Part shown: in pieces, positions 42,153-49,196 of the stretch
How positions within the stretch are numbered: position 1 is the stretch's first letter
How the letters are laid out: each line of letters starts with the position of its first letter
NCBI GenBank assembly: GCA_024711005.1
Contig: JANJTQ010000023.1
Span: 1 to 59,955 of the forward strand
Origin: Opitutaceae bacterium
Lineage (GTDB): Bacteria; Verrucomicrobiota; Verrucomicrobiia; Opitutales; Opitutaceae
Length of the DNA stretch: 59,955 nucleotides
Reading direction: 5' to 3'
The notes under the pieces: generated by a model
Seen by the model: the letters and a program-made list of their open reading frames with translations, nothing else
Database searches by the model: none
Told to the model about the DNA's origin: nothing
Position numbers and translations under genes: made by a program

Positions 42153-43817
42153 TTAAGCGAAGACGTGGAGCAGACGATCGGAGGAGATTCGCGTCGCGAC
42201 CGTGGGTTGGACGGAAGAAACCGACGCGCCGGAGGTGGACTGAAACGCGCCCGCTGCGGAGGCGGCGCGGTGTGCGCCCGGATTATCCCGGTGCGGAGAT
42301 GGTTGCTGCTGTCGGGCATCGCCACCGGTCGAGGACCCGGAGTCGCGTCCGTGCAAAGAATTGTTGAGATCACCCGAACTCGTGAACACCGGGTCGGCCA
42401 CCCGGAAGCCACGGGACTCCTGCGCAAAGGTGCCGACGTAACCCTGCCACTCGCAGCTCAACGCGGCGCGCAATTCGGCCGAATCGGTACGGAAGGTCGT
42501 GTGCACATCGCCGTCGCGATAGGCCAGCCGAACGGACACTTCGGTCGCGTCTTGAAAATCGAATTTCACCTCGACCGAACTGCGCTCCCGCAGGCGAAAA
42601 TCATGAGTGAGCTCGACCACTTCACGCACCACCCCGGCGGCATCAACGGCGTAAATCGAAGGCTCCGAACGCCACGCTGAGTCGAGCCGGGACGCCGTAT
42701 TCATTGTCATCGCCGATTGGACCGGATGGACGACGAAATCAACCGCCTCCACCGCCGCCCGGGATAGCGCGGCGGAAGGCGGTGCACAGGTCGAATCGGG
42801 GGTCGCTTGCATGTCGAGCGAGGCCTTCGCATTTCCGGTGCCATGCTTCCGGGCTTCATTCGCATCCGGCTGCTTATCAGTATCTAAAAAATTACTATTA
42901 CGGCCATTCGCCGGTGGTCCATCGGTTCGCGAGGATGTCTGCGCCCCCGGTGCGGCAACTTTTTCCGCGGGATGAATCGAGGCGGGCGCCGCCGGCTTTT
43001 GCGTGAAAATAGCCGCATCGGTCGGCACACCGGACGATGCCTCGGGAGCGGCGTCGGCAAGCTTCGTTCTACCGAGCGCGAGATCGATAACGCCGCGATG
43101 CGACGCCGCAACGCCGGTCGGGATCGACGGTGTCGAGGTGGGAACCGGCGCAACCACGACAGGTGTTTTCTCCACCGACCAGAATTCCGGAATAGGAACG
43201 CGGGAGGCTTCGCGGGGGTACTGCGGACGCGTGTTATACGTACCCGTCGTAGCCGGTAGTGGATCCTCAACTACGGACTCACCGGCATTCGCTTCGGGCG
43301 GTCCAAAGTTGCCGACCGGCAACCCGGACTCGATCACCGACTGCGGCAGGATTGATGGCAGCGGAAGGCTGGGCGCCTGCACCTGAACTTGATCCGCTTC
43401 GTCGATTTCGGTGCCGAGTTTGCGGGCGACCGACGGAAAAGCCGGCGATGCATCCTCGTCGGCATCGTCCGGTTCAGGCTTCGCAGAGGTTGGACTCATG
43501 CCAAGAGAACGGATGGTCGCGGACAGGGTGCGAGGCACCGCCGATACGGGGGCATCCTTGGCGGATCCGAACGACGGCGGGGCGGGCCGGTCGCTGGACG
43601 CGTGAGTAGGCCGAACGGATTCTCCAACATCGGTGGCAGGGGCGGCCGCAGGTTTCGCAACCGGCGTTGCGCACAACTCCAGCACGCTCTCAAACACGGC
43701 GGGCGTTTCACCGGCCACGAGCGATGCGTCTTCGCTGCCCGGGGAGGCGACTTGATCGGAGGCGTCTCCCGGCTCAACAACCTCCGGAGGAAAGGAAACA
43801 GTCGAAATCGTGGGCAT
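42153..43817 (-). CDS. fliK: Hook-length control protein FliK
   Basis: 554 residues. Long, low-complexity, Pro/Ala/Ser/Asp-rich N-terminal part (about 1-400), as expected of the molecular ruler, then a Flg_hook-type C-terminal domain (about 420-505; ELTHDFRLRERSSVEVKFDFQDATEVSVRLAYRDGDVHTTFRTDSAELRAALSCEWQGYVGTF) that switches export specificity. Sequence alone is weak in this family, but the domain pattern and the position between the motE-like gene and flgD support the call. Confidence 0.85.
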   Translation of the reverse strand: MPTISTVSFPPEVVEPGDASDQVASPGSEDASLVAGETPAVFESVLELCATPVAKPAAAPATDVGESVRPTHASSDRPAPPSFGSAKDAPVSAVPRTLSATIRSLGMSPTSAKPEPDDADEDASPAFPSVARKLGTEIDEADQVQVQAPSLPLPSILPQSVIESGLPVGNFGPPEANAGESVVEDPLPATTGTYNTRPQYPREASRVPIPEFWSVEKTPVVVAPVPTSTPSIPTGVAASHRGVIDLALGRTKLADAAPEASSGVPTDAAIFTQKPAAPASIHPAEKVAAPGAQTSSRTDGPPANGRNSNFLDTDKQPDANEARKHGTGNAKASLDMQATPDSTCAPPSAALSRAAVEAVDFVVHPVQSAMTMNTASRLDSAWRSEPSIYAVDAAGVVREVVELTHDFRLRERSSVEVKFDFQDATEVSVRLAYRDGDVHTTFRTDSAELRAALSCEWQGYVGTFAQESRGFRVADPVFTSSGDLNNSLHGRDSGSSTGGDARQQQPSPHRDNPGAHRAASAAGAFQSTSGASVSSVQPTVATRISSDRLLHVFA

Positions 43818-43832
43818 GAGGTGGAAAGAAAA

Positions 43833-44435
43833 TCAGGGGGTTGCCCCGAGGCTTTTCACAAGACGGAGTCGCTCGGTGAGCTCGGCGGCTCGTGTGACCA
43901 TCTCCGGATCGGCGGACGAGCCCATCTCCTGCAGGATCGGACTCACTTGATCGCTCTTCATGAGATGGAGAATTTTCACCGCGGTGGCCTCGTCCATTTG
44001 CTGCATGATGCCGACGACGGCCTTGGGGGTCACTTCGCCATAAGTCTTGGCCAGAGACTTCAGGTTTTTCGCCTCCTCGGCCTCGAATTGCAGCATGCCA
44101 CCGGTCACGGCCGTTTGCAGGGCCTCGATCTGACGACGTGTTTTTTCCAACTCGCGCAGATCGGCTGCTAGACGCTCCTCGCGAAGGGCGACAGCCTGCT
44201 CGCGAGCGGCCAGGACCGCGTTCCGGTCCTTGAGTTCGGAGGCGAGATTCTCGATTTCAAGCGTCCAAAAATCCCAGGGTTTTTCCGGCCGGTCGGATGC
44301 CGAAGCCGCCGCCTGCCGCTCGCGAACGGCGGCCGCGAGGTTCTTCGCTTCATGTTGGAAAATGCCCAAGCCGACCCCCACGCCGAACAAGAGCCCGAGC
44401 ACCACGGTAACAACAGGACTGGAAAGCGACTTCAT
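43833..44435 (-). CDS. MotE-like flagellar protein (MgtE N-terminal-like domain)
   Basis: 200 residues from ATG 44435. One N-terminal membrane helix (about 7-24, VVTVVLGLLFGVGVGLGIF), a coiled coil (about 60-130; AAREQAVALREERLAADLRELEKTRRQIEALQ) and a C-terminal MgtE-N-like domain: NLKSLAKTYGEVTPKAVVGIMQQMDEATAVKILHLMKSDQVSPILQEM. This is the design of MotE, a chaperone of the stator MotC in epsilonproteobacteria, and of proteins coded between fliJ and fliK in other groups. Reported family roles may not transfer; stator genes are not in this window. Confidence 0.82.
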   Translation of the reverse strand: MKSLSSPVVTVVLGLLFGVGVGLGIFQHEAKNLAAAVRERQAAASASDRPEKPWDFWTLEIENLASELKDRNAVLAAREQAVALREERLAADLRELEKTRRQIEALQTAVTGGMLQFEAEEAKNLKSLAKTYGEVTPKAVVGIMQQMDEATAVKILHLMKSDQVSPILQEMGSSADPEMVTRAAELTERLRLVKSLGATP

Positions 44436-44448
44436 GCGGACAAGTGGT

Positions 44449-44892
44449 TCAGGTCGCGCGTGCGACCAACGCGTTGGTGCGATCGTCAAGCAAGGCCTGC
44501 TCCTCGCGCTCGTACTCCTGGCGGTGAACGCCGCGGGCCTTGGTTTCGAGAACATCGATGAGCCGCACGTCGCGCCGCGATTCCAACCACGCCTGGCGCT
44601 CACGCTCCATGTCGGCTTTGGTTCGGGCGACCTTGGCAAGCGCCTCGGCCTTGCACGCCTGTTCGTTGGCGAGCGCGTGCATGAACGCCACTTGGGATGC
44701 AGGCTGAAAGCGCCCCACCCGTTCGTTGGCGATGATCGTTTCGAGTTCGGCGATGCGCGCCGTCACGTGTGCGAGCGCCTCCTCGGCGCCGACAAACGTA
44801 TGGACGGCGGCGGCGAAACGTTCGCGATGCGCGTTTTCACGCAACCTCCGCAGTGTGGCCACGGAGCGGAGAGGAAAGCGGAATTTTTTCAT
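44449..44892 (-). CDS. fliJ: Flagellar export protein FliJ
   Basis: 147 residues from ATG 44892, almost wholly alpha-helical coiled coil: KKFRFPLRSVATLRRLRENAHRERFAAAVHTF opening (F.L..V...R...E....) and later ARTKADMERERQAWLESRRDVRLIDVLETKARGVHRQEYEREEQALLDD. FliJ is the stalk of the export ATPase. The frame runs upstream to 45123 but that part has no family character. A sigma-54-like promoter lies just upstream, because the gene has been separated from fliI by a 1-kb insertion. Confidence 0.88.
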   Translation of the reverse strand: MKKFRFPLRSVATLRRLRENAHRERFAAAVHTFVGAEEALAHVTARIAELETIIANERVGRFQPASQVAFMHALANEQACKAEALAKVARTKADMERERQAWLESRRDVRLIDVLETKARGVHRQEYEREEQALLDDRTNALVARAT

Positions 44893-45414
44893 GGCCGAAG
44901 AAGGGGTGCCGCGCTCTATTGCAGAGACGGTGCCAGCTTGAATCAGCCACCTGCATCCAACTGATTTGAAATCGGTTAAAAGTTTTAAGCCTGCGTGATC
45001 ACGTCGCGCTTCGTTCCGCAAATCGATGCCCCGGCAAATTCTTCCGGTGCGGTGTTCACCTGAGCAAAACGCGATGTAAGGCTGAGTCGATGTGCCCGAC
45101 CGTAACGATGCAGTTGAATTCAAGGTGGAACGCGATCTCCGAGCGCGTTTCGCAGGCGGACGGTCTCAACGGTGCCCGGAGGTCACCGTCCACCTTTTGG
45201 TTTTGACCGCCCACAAGGATCTTTAGCTCTCGACTGAATTTCTGCGGCTCGGAGTAAATCCCGGCTTCGTTCATGGCGAACGAAGGGCATAACGCCCGAT
45301 CTGCGGTCCGCGGCTCACAAAATGAGTCAAGTATCAGTCAAGTAGGCTAAAGCCGGTGTGCTGCCCACGAAACACACGAAAATACACGAAAGCGGAGACG
45401 CCGAAATTTCAGTT
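44893..45414. other. Non-flagellar gap between fliJ and the ExbB-like gene
   Basis: No convincing protein gene; frames such as the 72-codon minus-strand one at 45056-45274 have no recognisable family. The left end holds the fliJ promoter. AACTGATTT-G-AAATCGGTT (44950-44968) is an imperfect inverted repeat. The right end (45366-45395) carries CACGAAACACACGAAAATAC-type tandem CACGAAA units, a kind of intergenic repeat also common in planctomycetes and verrucomicrobia. Confidence 0.5.
44920..44936 (-). promoter_or_regulatory. Sigma-54-like promoter of fliJ
   Basis: Minus strand CTGGCACCGTCTCTGCA: perfect TGGCAC in the -24 element, correct GG-N10-GC spacing and CTGC in the -12 element, so 2 mismatches to YTGGCACGNNNNTTGCW. 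Transcription would start about 18 nt before the fliJ ATG. Flagellar genes are classic sigma-54 targets. Confidence 0.7.
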
Positions 45415-45714
45415 TCATTCGAATTCATCTGGGTTCCCCCGGCGACTCGAAATCCAAACGAAAAAAGCCCCGATCAGGGTGCATACGCCAACCAAGCCGA
45501 GAACAAAGCCGATGGCCGTGGAGTGCAAAACGACTCCTATTTCTGCGGATAGGTTTTCCGGATCCGCCGCACCGGCGTGGCCCATACTGTCGAATGCGCC
45601 GATCATTCCCCATACGGTGCCCGCGAGACCGACAAGCGGGCCAAACACAGTCAATACGCCGCCGATGATCAGCATTCTCTTCAAAGATGGATTCCATTTG
45701 TTTCGAGCGCTCAT
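45415..45714 (-). CDS. Small MotA/TolQ/ExbB-like membrane protein
   Basis: 99 residues from ATG 45714. Two membrane helices (about 14-35 and 66-88). GPLVGLAGTVWGMIGAFDSMGHAGAADPENLSAEIGVVLHSTAIGFVLGL matches the channel core shared by ExbB, TolQ and MotA (GLLGTVWG...AF......D...LS..I...L..TA.G). The N-terminal cytoplasmic parts of true ExbB or MotA are missing, so it is either a minimal member or a trimmed copy. It interrupts the fliI-fliJ part of the flagellar cluster. TAAAAT on the minus strand about 70 nt upstream is a possible -10 box. Confidence 0.72.
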   Translation of the reverse strand: MSARNKWNPSLKRMLIIGGVLTVFGPLVGLAGTVWGMIGAFDSMGHAGAADPENLSAEIGVVLHSTAIGFVLGLVGVCTLIGAFFVWISSRRGNPDEFE

Positions 45715-45821
45715 GGTGCGGACGCGCACCTCAGCTGGTCCTCGGTGTGGACACAATTTTAATCACGAAAGAATTGGGCTCCGCTATTGGCGCAGGGTGG
45801 CGATCCTGGAAAAATCGTTCG

Positions 45822-45917
45822 ACGTAGCGGAAGCGCGGAGCGATTTCGTTCAGGCGGTGGAATGAATCGTCGCGAAAACCGATCCTACGACGAAATGGCT
45901 CCGCCATTCCGCTACGA
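45822..45917. repeat. REP-like inverted repeat (CGTAGCGGAA family)
   Basis: A 28-nt left arm (45822-45849, beginning ACGTAGCGGAA) and a 28-nt right arm (45890-45917, ending TTCCGCTACGA) are reverse complements with about 24 matches. Inside lies another short palindrome. Located between the ExbB-like gene and the fliI stop, within the insertion. Confidence 0.8.
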
Positions 45918-45967
45918 AAACGTACCGCGATCAGCGATCGCGCCAGTCCGGTGTGAAACGGTCCTGA

Positions 45968-47287
45968 TCAACCAACGATCTTTTTGAGGGCGGCGTAGGT
46001 ATTCGATCTCTCAATACGGTCTTTGGTCGCTTGGCGCAGGAAGTCGCGCAGGGGGTTGTGCAACGCGACCGCCTGATCGAGCGCCGGGTTGCCGCCTTTT
46101 TGATACGCCCCGATCGTGATAAGGTCTTCGCTTTTGTGATAAACCGCCAGGTGTTCCCGGGCGCGCCCCACCGTCGCCACTTCCTCCGGCGAACAGACGT
46201 CGTTCACCAGGCGTGAAACGCTTTCGAGCACATCGATGGCCGGATAGTGGTTGGCGTGCGCCAGCGCGCGCGAGAGCACGATGTGTCCGTCGAGAATACC
46301 GCGCACCGCGTCGGCCACCGGCTCGTTCATGTCGTCGCCTTCGACCAGCACCGTATAAAGCGCGGTGATGGCCCCCTCCTCTCCCGCTCCGGTGCGTTCA
46401 AGCAGCCGCGGGAGCTTGGCAAAAACCGATGGCGTGTAGCCGCGCGTGGCCGGCGGTTCCCCGACCGCCAGACCAATCTCACGCTGCGCCATCGCAAAAC
46501 GCGTCACACTGTCCATCAGCAGGAGAACGTTCGCCCCCGTGTCACGATAGGCCTCGGCAATGGCCGTCGCGGTGTAGGCGGCCCGCATGCGCAACGGCGC
46601 AGGTGTGTCGCTTGTGGATACAACGATCACGCTGCGCTTGAGGCCTTCCTCGCCGAGGTCCTTTTCCAAAAATTCGCGCAACTCGCGGCCGCGTTCGCCG
46701 ACGAGGCCGACCACCACCACATCGGCGTCGGCACCGCGTGCGATCATGGAGAGGAGCGTGGATTTGCCCACACCGGAGCCGGCGAAGAGGCCGACGCGTT
46801 GTCCTCGCCCGAGCGGCACAAAGGCATCGATGGCGCGGACACCGGTGACAAAGGGGGCTTTGATGCGCTGGCGGCGCAACGGATGCGGCGGCTTCGAGGT
46901 CGTCACGTCTCCGCGACGGGTGACCAGCGGGCCGAGTCCGTCCATCGGGCGTCCGAGCGCGTCGAGTACGCGACCGAGGAGTTGCGGCCCCGGGACGGGC
47001 AACGGCGGCAGGTCGCAGGCCATAACTTCGGCACCGGCGTGCAGTCCGGTGATTTCACCGAGCGGCATGAGCAGAACGTGTTGTCCGCGAAAACCCACGA
47101 CCTCCGCGAGCCCGTCGAAGTCGCCGCGGTCCGAGCGGAGCTTGCACAGTTCGCCCAAGCCGACGTTGGGGCCTTCGCTCTCGATGATCAAACCGGTGAC
47201 TCCAGTGACGCGGCCCAGCCGGCGCGCAGCCGGCATCGCCCGGACTTGCGCGCGGAGGCTTTCGACCATCAAGGGGATTTCGGTCAT
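45968..47287 (-). CDS. fliI: Flagellum-specific export ATPase FliI
   Basis: 439 residues from ATG 47287. F1-ATPase-beta-like: LGRVLDALGRPMDGLGPL, RQRIKAPFVTGVRAIDAFVPLGRGQRVGLFAGSGVGKSTLL with P-loop GSGVGKST (about 167), ALIGERGRE equivalent VVGLVGERGRELREF, and LLLMDSVTRFAMAQREIGLAVGEPPATRGYTPSVFA. C-terminal end SNTYAALKKIVG. Drives substrate loading in flagellar export. The upstream codons to 47476 are discarded since they translate the GAACGA repeat. Confidence 0.95.
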   Translation of the reverse strand: MTEIPLMVESLRAQVRAMPAARRLGRVTGVTGLIIESEGPNVGLGELCKLRSDRGDFDGLAEVVGFRGQHVLLMPLGEITGLHAGAEVMACDLPPLPVPGPQLLGRVLDALGRPMDGLGPLVTRRGDVTTSKPPHPLRRQRIKAPFVTGVRAIDAFVPLGRGQRVGLFAGSGVGKSTLLSMIARGADADVVVVGLVGERGRELREFLEKDLGEEGLKRSVIVVSTSDTPAPLRMRAAYTATAIAEAYRDTGANVLLLMDSVTRFAMAQREIGLAVGEPPATRGYTPSVFAKLPRLLERTGAGEEGAITALYTVLVEGDDMNEPVADAVRGILDGHIVLSRALAHANHYPAIDVLESVSRLVNDVCSPEEVATVGRAREHLAVYHKSEDLITIGAYQKGGNPALDQAVALHNPLRDFLRQATKDRIERSNTYAALKKIVG

Positions 47288-47304
47288 GGGGAAAGATGTT
47301 CGAT

Positions 47305-47418
47305 TCGTTCTCGTTCTCTTACTCGTTCTCGTTCTCGTTCTCCTCCTCATCGTTCTCCCCGTCCGAAGGATCGCTTTTTCAAGCCGAGAACGAGAACGAG
47401 TAAGAGGAACGAGAACGA
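47305..47418. repeat. GAACGA-type hairpin repeat between fliH and fliI
   Basis: Left arm 47305-47337 (33 nt of CGTTCT units, with one TTACTC) and right arm 47385-47418 (34 nt) are reverse complements with a single extra base; 47 nt lie between. It begins 17 nt before fliI and ends 2 nt after the fliH stop (in transcription order the reverse), so nearly the whole gap is one potential hairpin. Same unit as at 50826-50934. Confidence 0.9.
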
Positions 47419-47420
47419 TT

Positions 47421-48002
47421 TTATGAGGCGAGGAGCTCGCGTTCCAAGGTTTCGAGTTTCGCGGAGATCCGCGCATCGGTGATCCCGAAACGGCTGCGCA
47501 CCTGGCAGTCGCCTGGAGAAAGCGAGGCGTCGGAGGTGATGCGCAAGCCCGGGTATTGGGCCGACCAGGACGGGTTCAGTTTTTCCAACAACTCGGCGTC
47601 GCGGGCGCAGATGATCAATTCCAGGTTTTCGCGCTCGGGGTAGAGCGCCTCCAGCACCTCGCGGCAGTGACGCTGCACGACGTCGGGAGGCGGCTCGTAA
47701 CCGGCGAGCAACTGACGCGCGAGATCGAGGGCGAGCGCGGGCAACGCGTTTTGAAGCTGCGCGACAATGGCAGCCTCGGCGCCGGCGAGGCGGTTGAGGA
47801 GACCGTCCTGCAACTCTTGCAGTCCGTGACGGAGATCCACCATCTGCTGGTCGGCGAACGCCCGGGCGGCCTCGGTACCCTCGCGATAGGCGACGGCACG
47901 CAGAGCGGCGATTTCTTGTTCGTCCAAGCTGCGCGACGGACTGGCGACAGCGGCCCCGGCAAGCGGACGATCGAAGGGTATCAGACGTGTGAAAGAAGGC
48001 AT
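47421..48002 (-). CDS. fliH: Flagellar assembly protein FliH
   Basis: 193 residues from ATG 48002. The N-terminus SFTRLIPFDRPL is followed by a long helix (EQEIAALRAVAYREGTEAARAFADQQMVDLRHGLQELQDG) and a C-terminal vacuolar-ATPase-E-like domain (ALPALALDLARQLLAGYEPPPDVVQRHCREVL, LELIICARDAELLEKL, SPGDCQVRSRFGITDARISAKLETLERELL). FliH holds FliI and docks on FliN. It lies between fliG and fliI as usual. Weak sequence family, but position and length agree. Confidence 0.85.
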   Translation of the reverse strand: MPSFTRLIPFDRPLAGAAVASPSRSLDEQEIAALRAVAYREGTEAARAFADQQMVDLRHGLQELQDGLLNRLAGAEAAIVAQLQNALPALALDLARQLLAGYEPPPDVVQRHCREVLEALYPERENLELIICARDAELLEKLNPSWSAQYPGLRITSDASLSPGDCQVRSRFGITDARISAKLETLERELLAS

Positions 48003-48027
48003 GGGGCTAGTGGCTTGTGGCTGGTTG
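48003..48027. repeat. Short GGCTNGTG heptamer array between fliG and fliH
   Basis: On the plus strand: GCTAGTG, GCTTGTG, GCTGGTT and GCTAG in tandem (about 48006-48029), filling the gap and touching the fliG stop codon. A fourth unrelated unit in the same type of position as the other intergenic tandem arrays. Confidence 0.6.
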
Positions 48028-49086
48028 CTAGACGACGGCGGAGTCGCCTCCGTCGAGGGAGACAACACCTTCGTCTTCGAGACGACGGACGACTTGGATG
48101 ACCGCGTCCTGGGCGGCTTCGACATCCTTGATCCGCATCGGGCCGAGCATGCCGATCTCGTCGCGCAAACTCTCTCCGGCGCGCTTTGAAATCGAGGCGA
48201 AGATCTTTTCCTTGATGGCCTCGCTGGCCGCTTTCATCGCGATGCCGAGGTTGGTCGAGTCCACCTCACGCAGCACGCGTTGCAGGTCGGACGCTTGCAG
48301 GCGGCCGAGGTCCTCGAAGCTGAACATCTTTTTGCGAATGGCGGCGCCGAGTTCGGCGTTGCGCTCTTCGAGACGGACGAGGAGCCCCTTGGACACTTCT
48401 TTTTCCACACCGTTGAGCAGATCGGCGACGGCGCGCACGCCGCCGCTTTGATGAAAGACGGGGCGCTTCTTGTGGTCGATGTGCTTCCCGAGTTTACGGA
48501 CAATTTTGCCGACCAGTTCGATGGACGTGCTCTCGATCGTGCCGAGGCGCTCGACAATCTCGTCGCGTTCTTCGGCGGTGAAGAGCGTGAAGACTTCGAC
48601 GGCTTTTTCTTTTCCGAGATACGAGAGCAAAAAGGAAATCGTCTGGGGCTGTTCGTTTTTGATGAGGTTGAAAATCTGCCGCCCCTCCATCTCGGCGATT
48701 TCCCGGATGATCTCGATCGTGTCCCCGCCCGCAGGCGCGGCGCCCACGCGGCTCAGGATGGCGGTGGCCTTGTGGTCGCCACGGGAACGTTCAAGGGCGT
48801 TGCGCGCGTAGTCCATGCCGCCGAGAGTCGAAGAAACACTCTCGCCGACGATGGGGGAGAACTCCTCCAGCACCTGGCGGGCGAGCGCGTCGGGCACGAT
48901 GGAGAACTGGCTCATCTCGCGGCAAAGCATCTCAATCTCGGAGTCGTTGAATTGATTGAGCACCTCGGCGGCGGCGGCGGCTCCGATCACGATCAGAAAA
49001 ATCGCGAGCTTCTGCTGCCGGGTAAGCTTGGAATAGTCCAAGGATAGCGAGGCAACGGGTGCGGGGGCGGTGGGTGCGAGGGGCAT
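48028..49086 (-). CDS. fliG: Flagellar motor switch protein FliG
   Basis: 352 residues from ATG 49086. LTRQQKLAIFLIVIGAAAAAEVLNQFNDSEIEMLCREMSQF opens the N-terminal domain that binds FliF; middle domain QIFNLIKNEQPQTISFLLSYLGKEKAVEVFTLF (EHPQTIA-like motif as NEQPQTIS); C-terminal torque domain KKMFSFEDLGRLQASDLQRVLREVDSTNLGIAMKAASE.IKEKIFASISKRAGESLRDEIGMLGPMRIKDVEAAQDAVIQVVRRLEDEG. Charged torque residues (Lys/Arg/Asp) are kept. The frame upstream to 49455 covers a REP element and is not used. Confidence 0.95.
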   Translation of the reverse strand: MPLAPTAPAPVASLSLDYSKLTRQQKLAIFLIVIGAAAAAEVLNQFNDSEIEMLCREMSQFSIVPDALARQVLEEFSPIVGESVSSTLGGMDYARNALERSRGDHKATAILSRVGAAPAGGDTIEIIREIAEMEGRQIFNLIKNEQPQTISFLLSYLGKEKAVEVFTLFTAEERDEIVERLGTIESTSIELVGKIVRKLGKHIDHKKRPVFHQSGGVRAVADLLNGVEKEVSKGLLVRLEERNAELGAAIRKKMFSFEDLGRLQASDLQRVLREVDSTNLGIAMKAASEAIKEKIFASISKRAGESLRDEIGMLGPMRIKDVEAAQDAVIQVVRRLEDEGVVSLDGGDSAVV

Positions 49087-49140
49087 GGGACGGAGGAACG
49101 GACGTGGGGGATCTTGTTCGCGAGGAGTTAGGACGGCGGG

Positions 49141-49190
49141 CGACGAGCCGGGGCTCGTCGTCGAAAGCGGCGACAGGTCGCCGCACTCCA
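49141..49190. repeat. REP-like double hairpin between fliF and fliG
   Basis: CGACGAGCC-GG-GGCTCGTCG (49141-49160) and GCGGCGAC-AG-GTCGCCGC (49167-49184), followed by ACTCCAT. The second hairpin with CCGCACTCCAT matches one end of the element at 23268-23349, so both belong to one family. Confidence 0.8.
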
Positions 49191-49196
49191 TGTCGA

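Noticed and set aside
45056-45274. 72-codon minus-strand frame in the fliI-fliJ insertion
   Set aside because: No recognisable family, no ribosome binding site, and the region is otherwise repeat-rich; not enough to call a gene.
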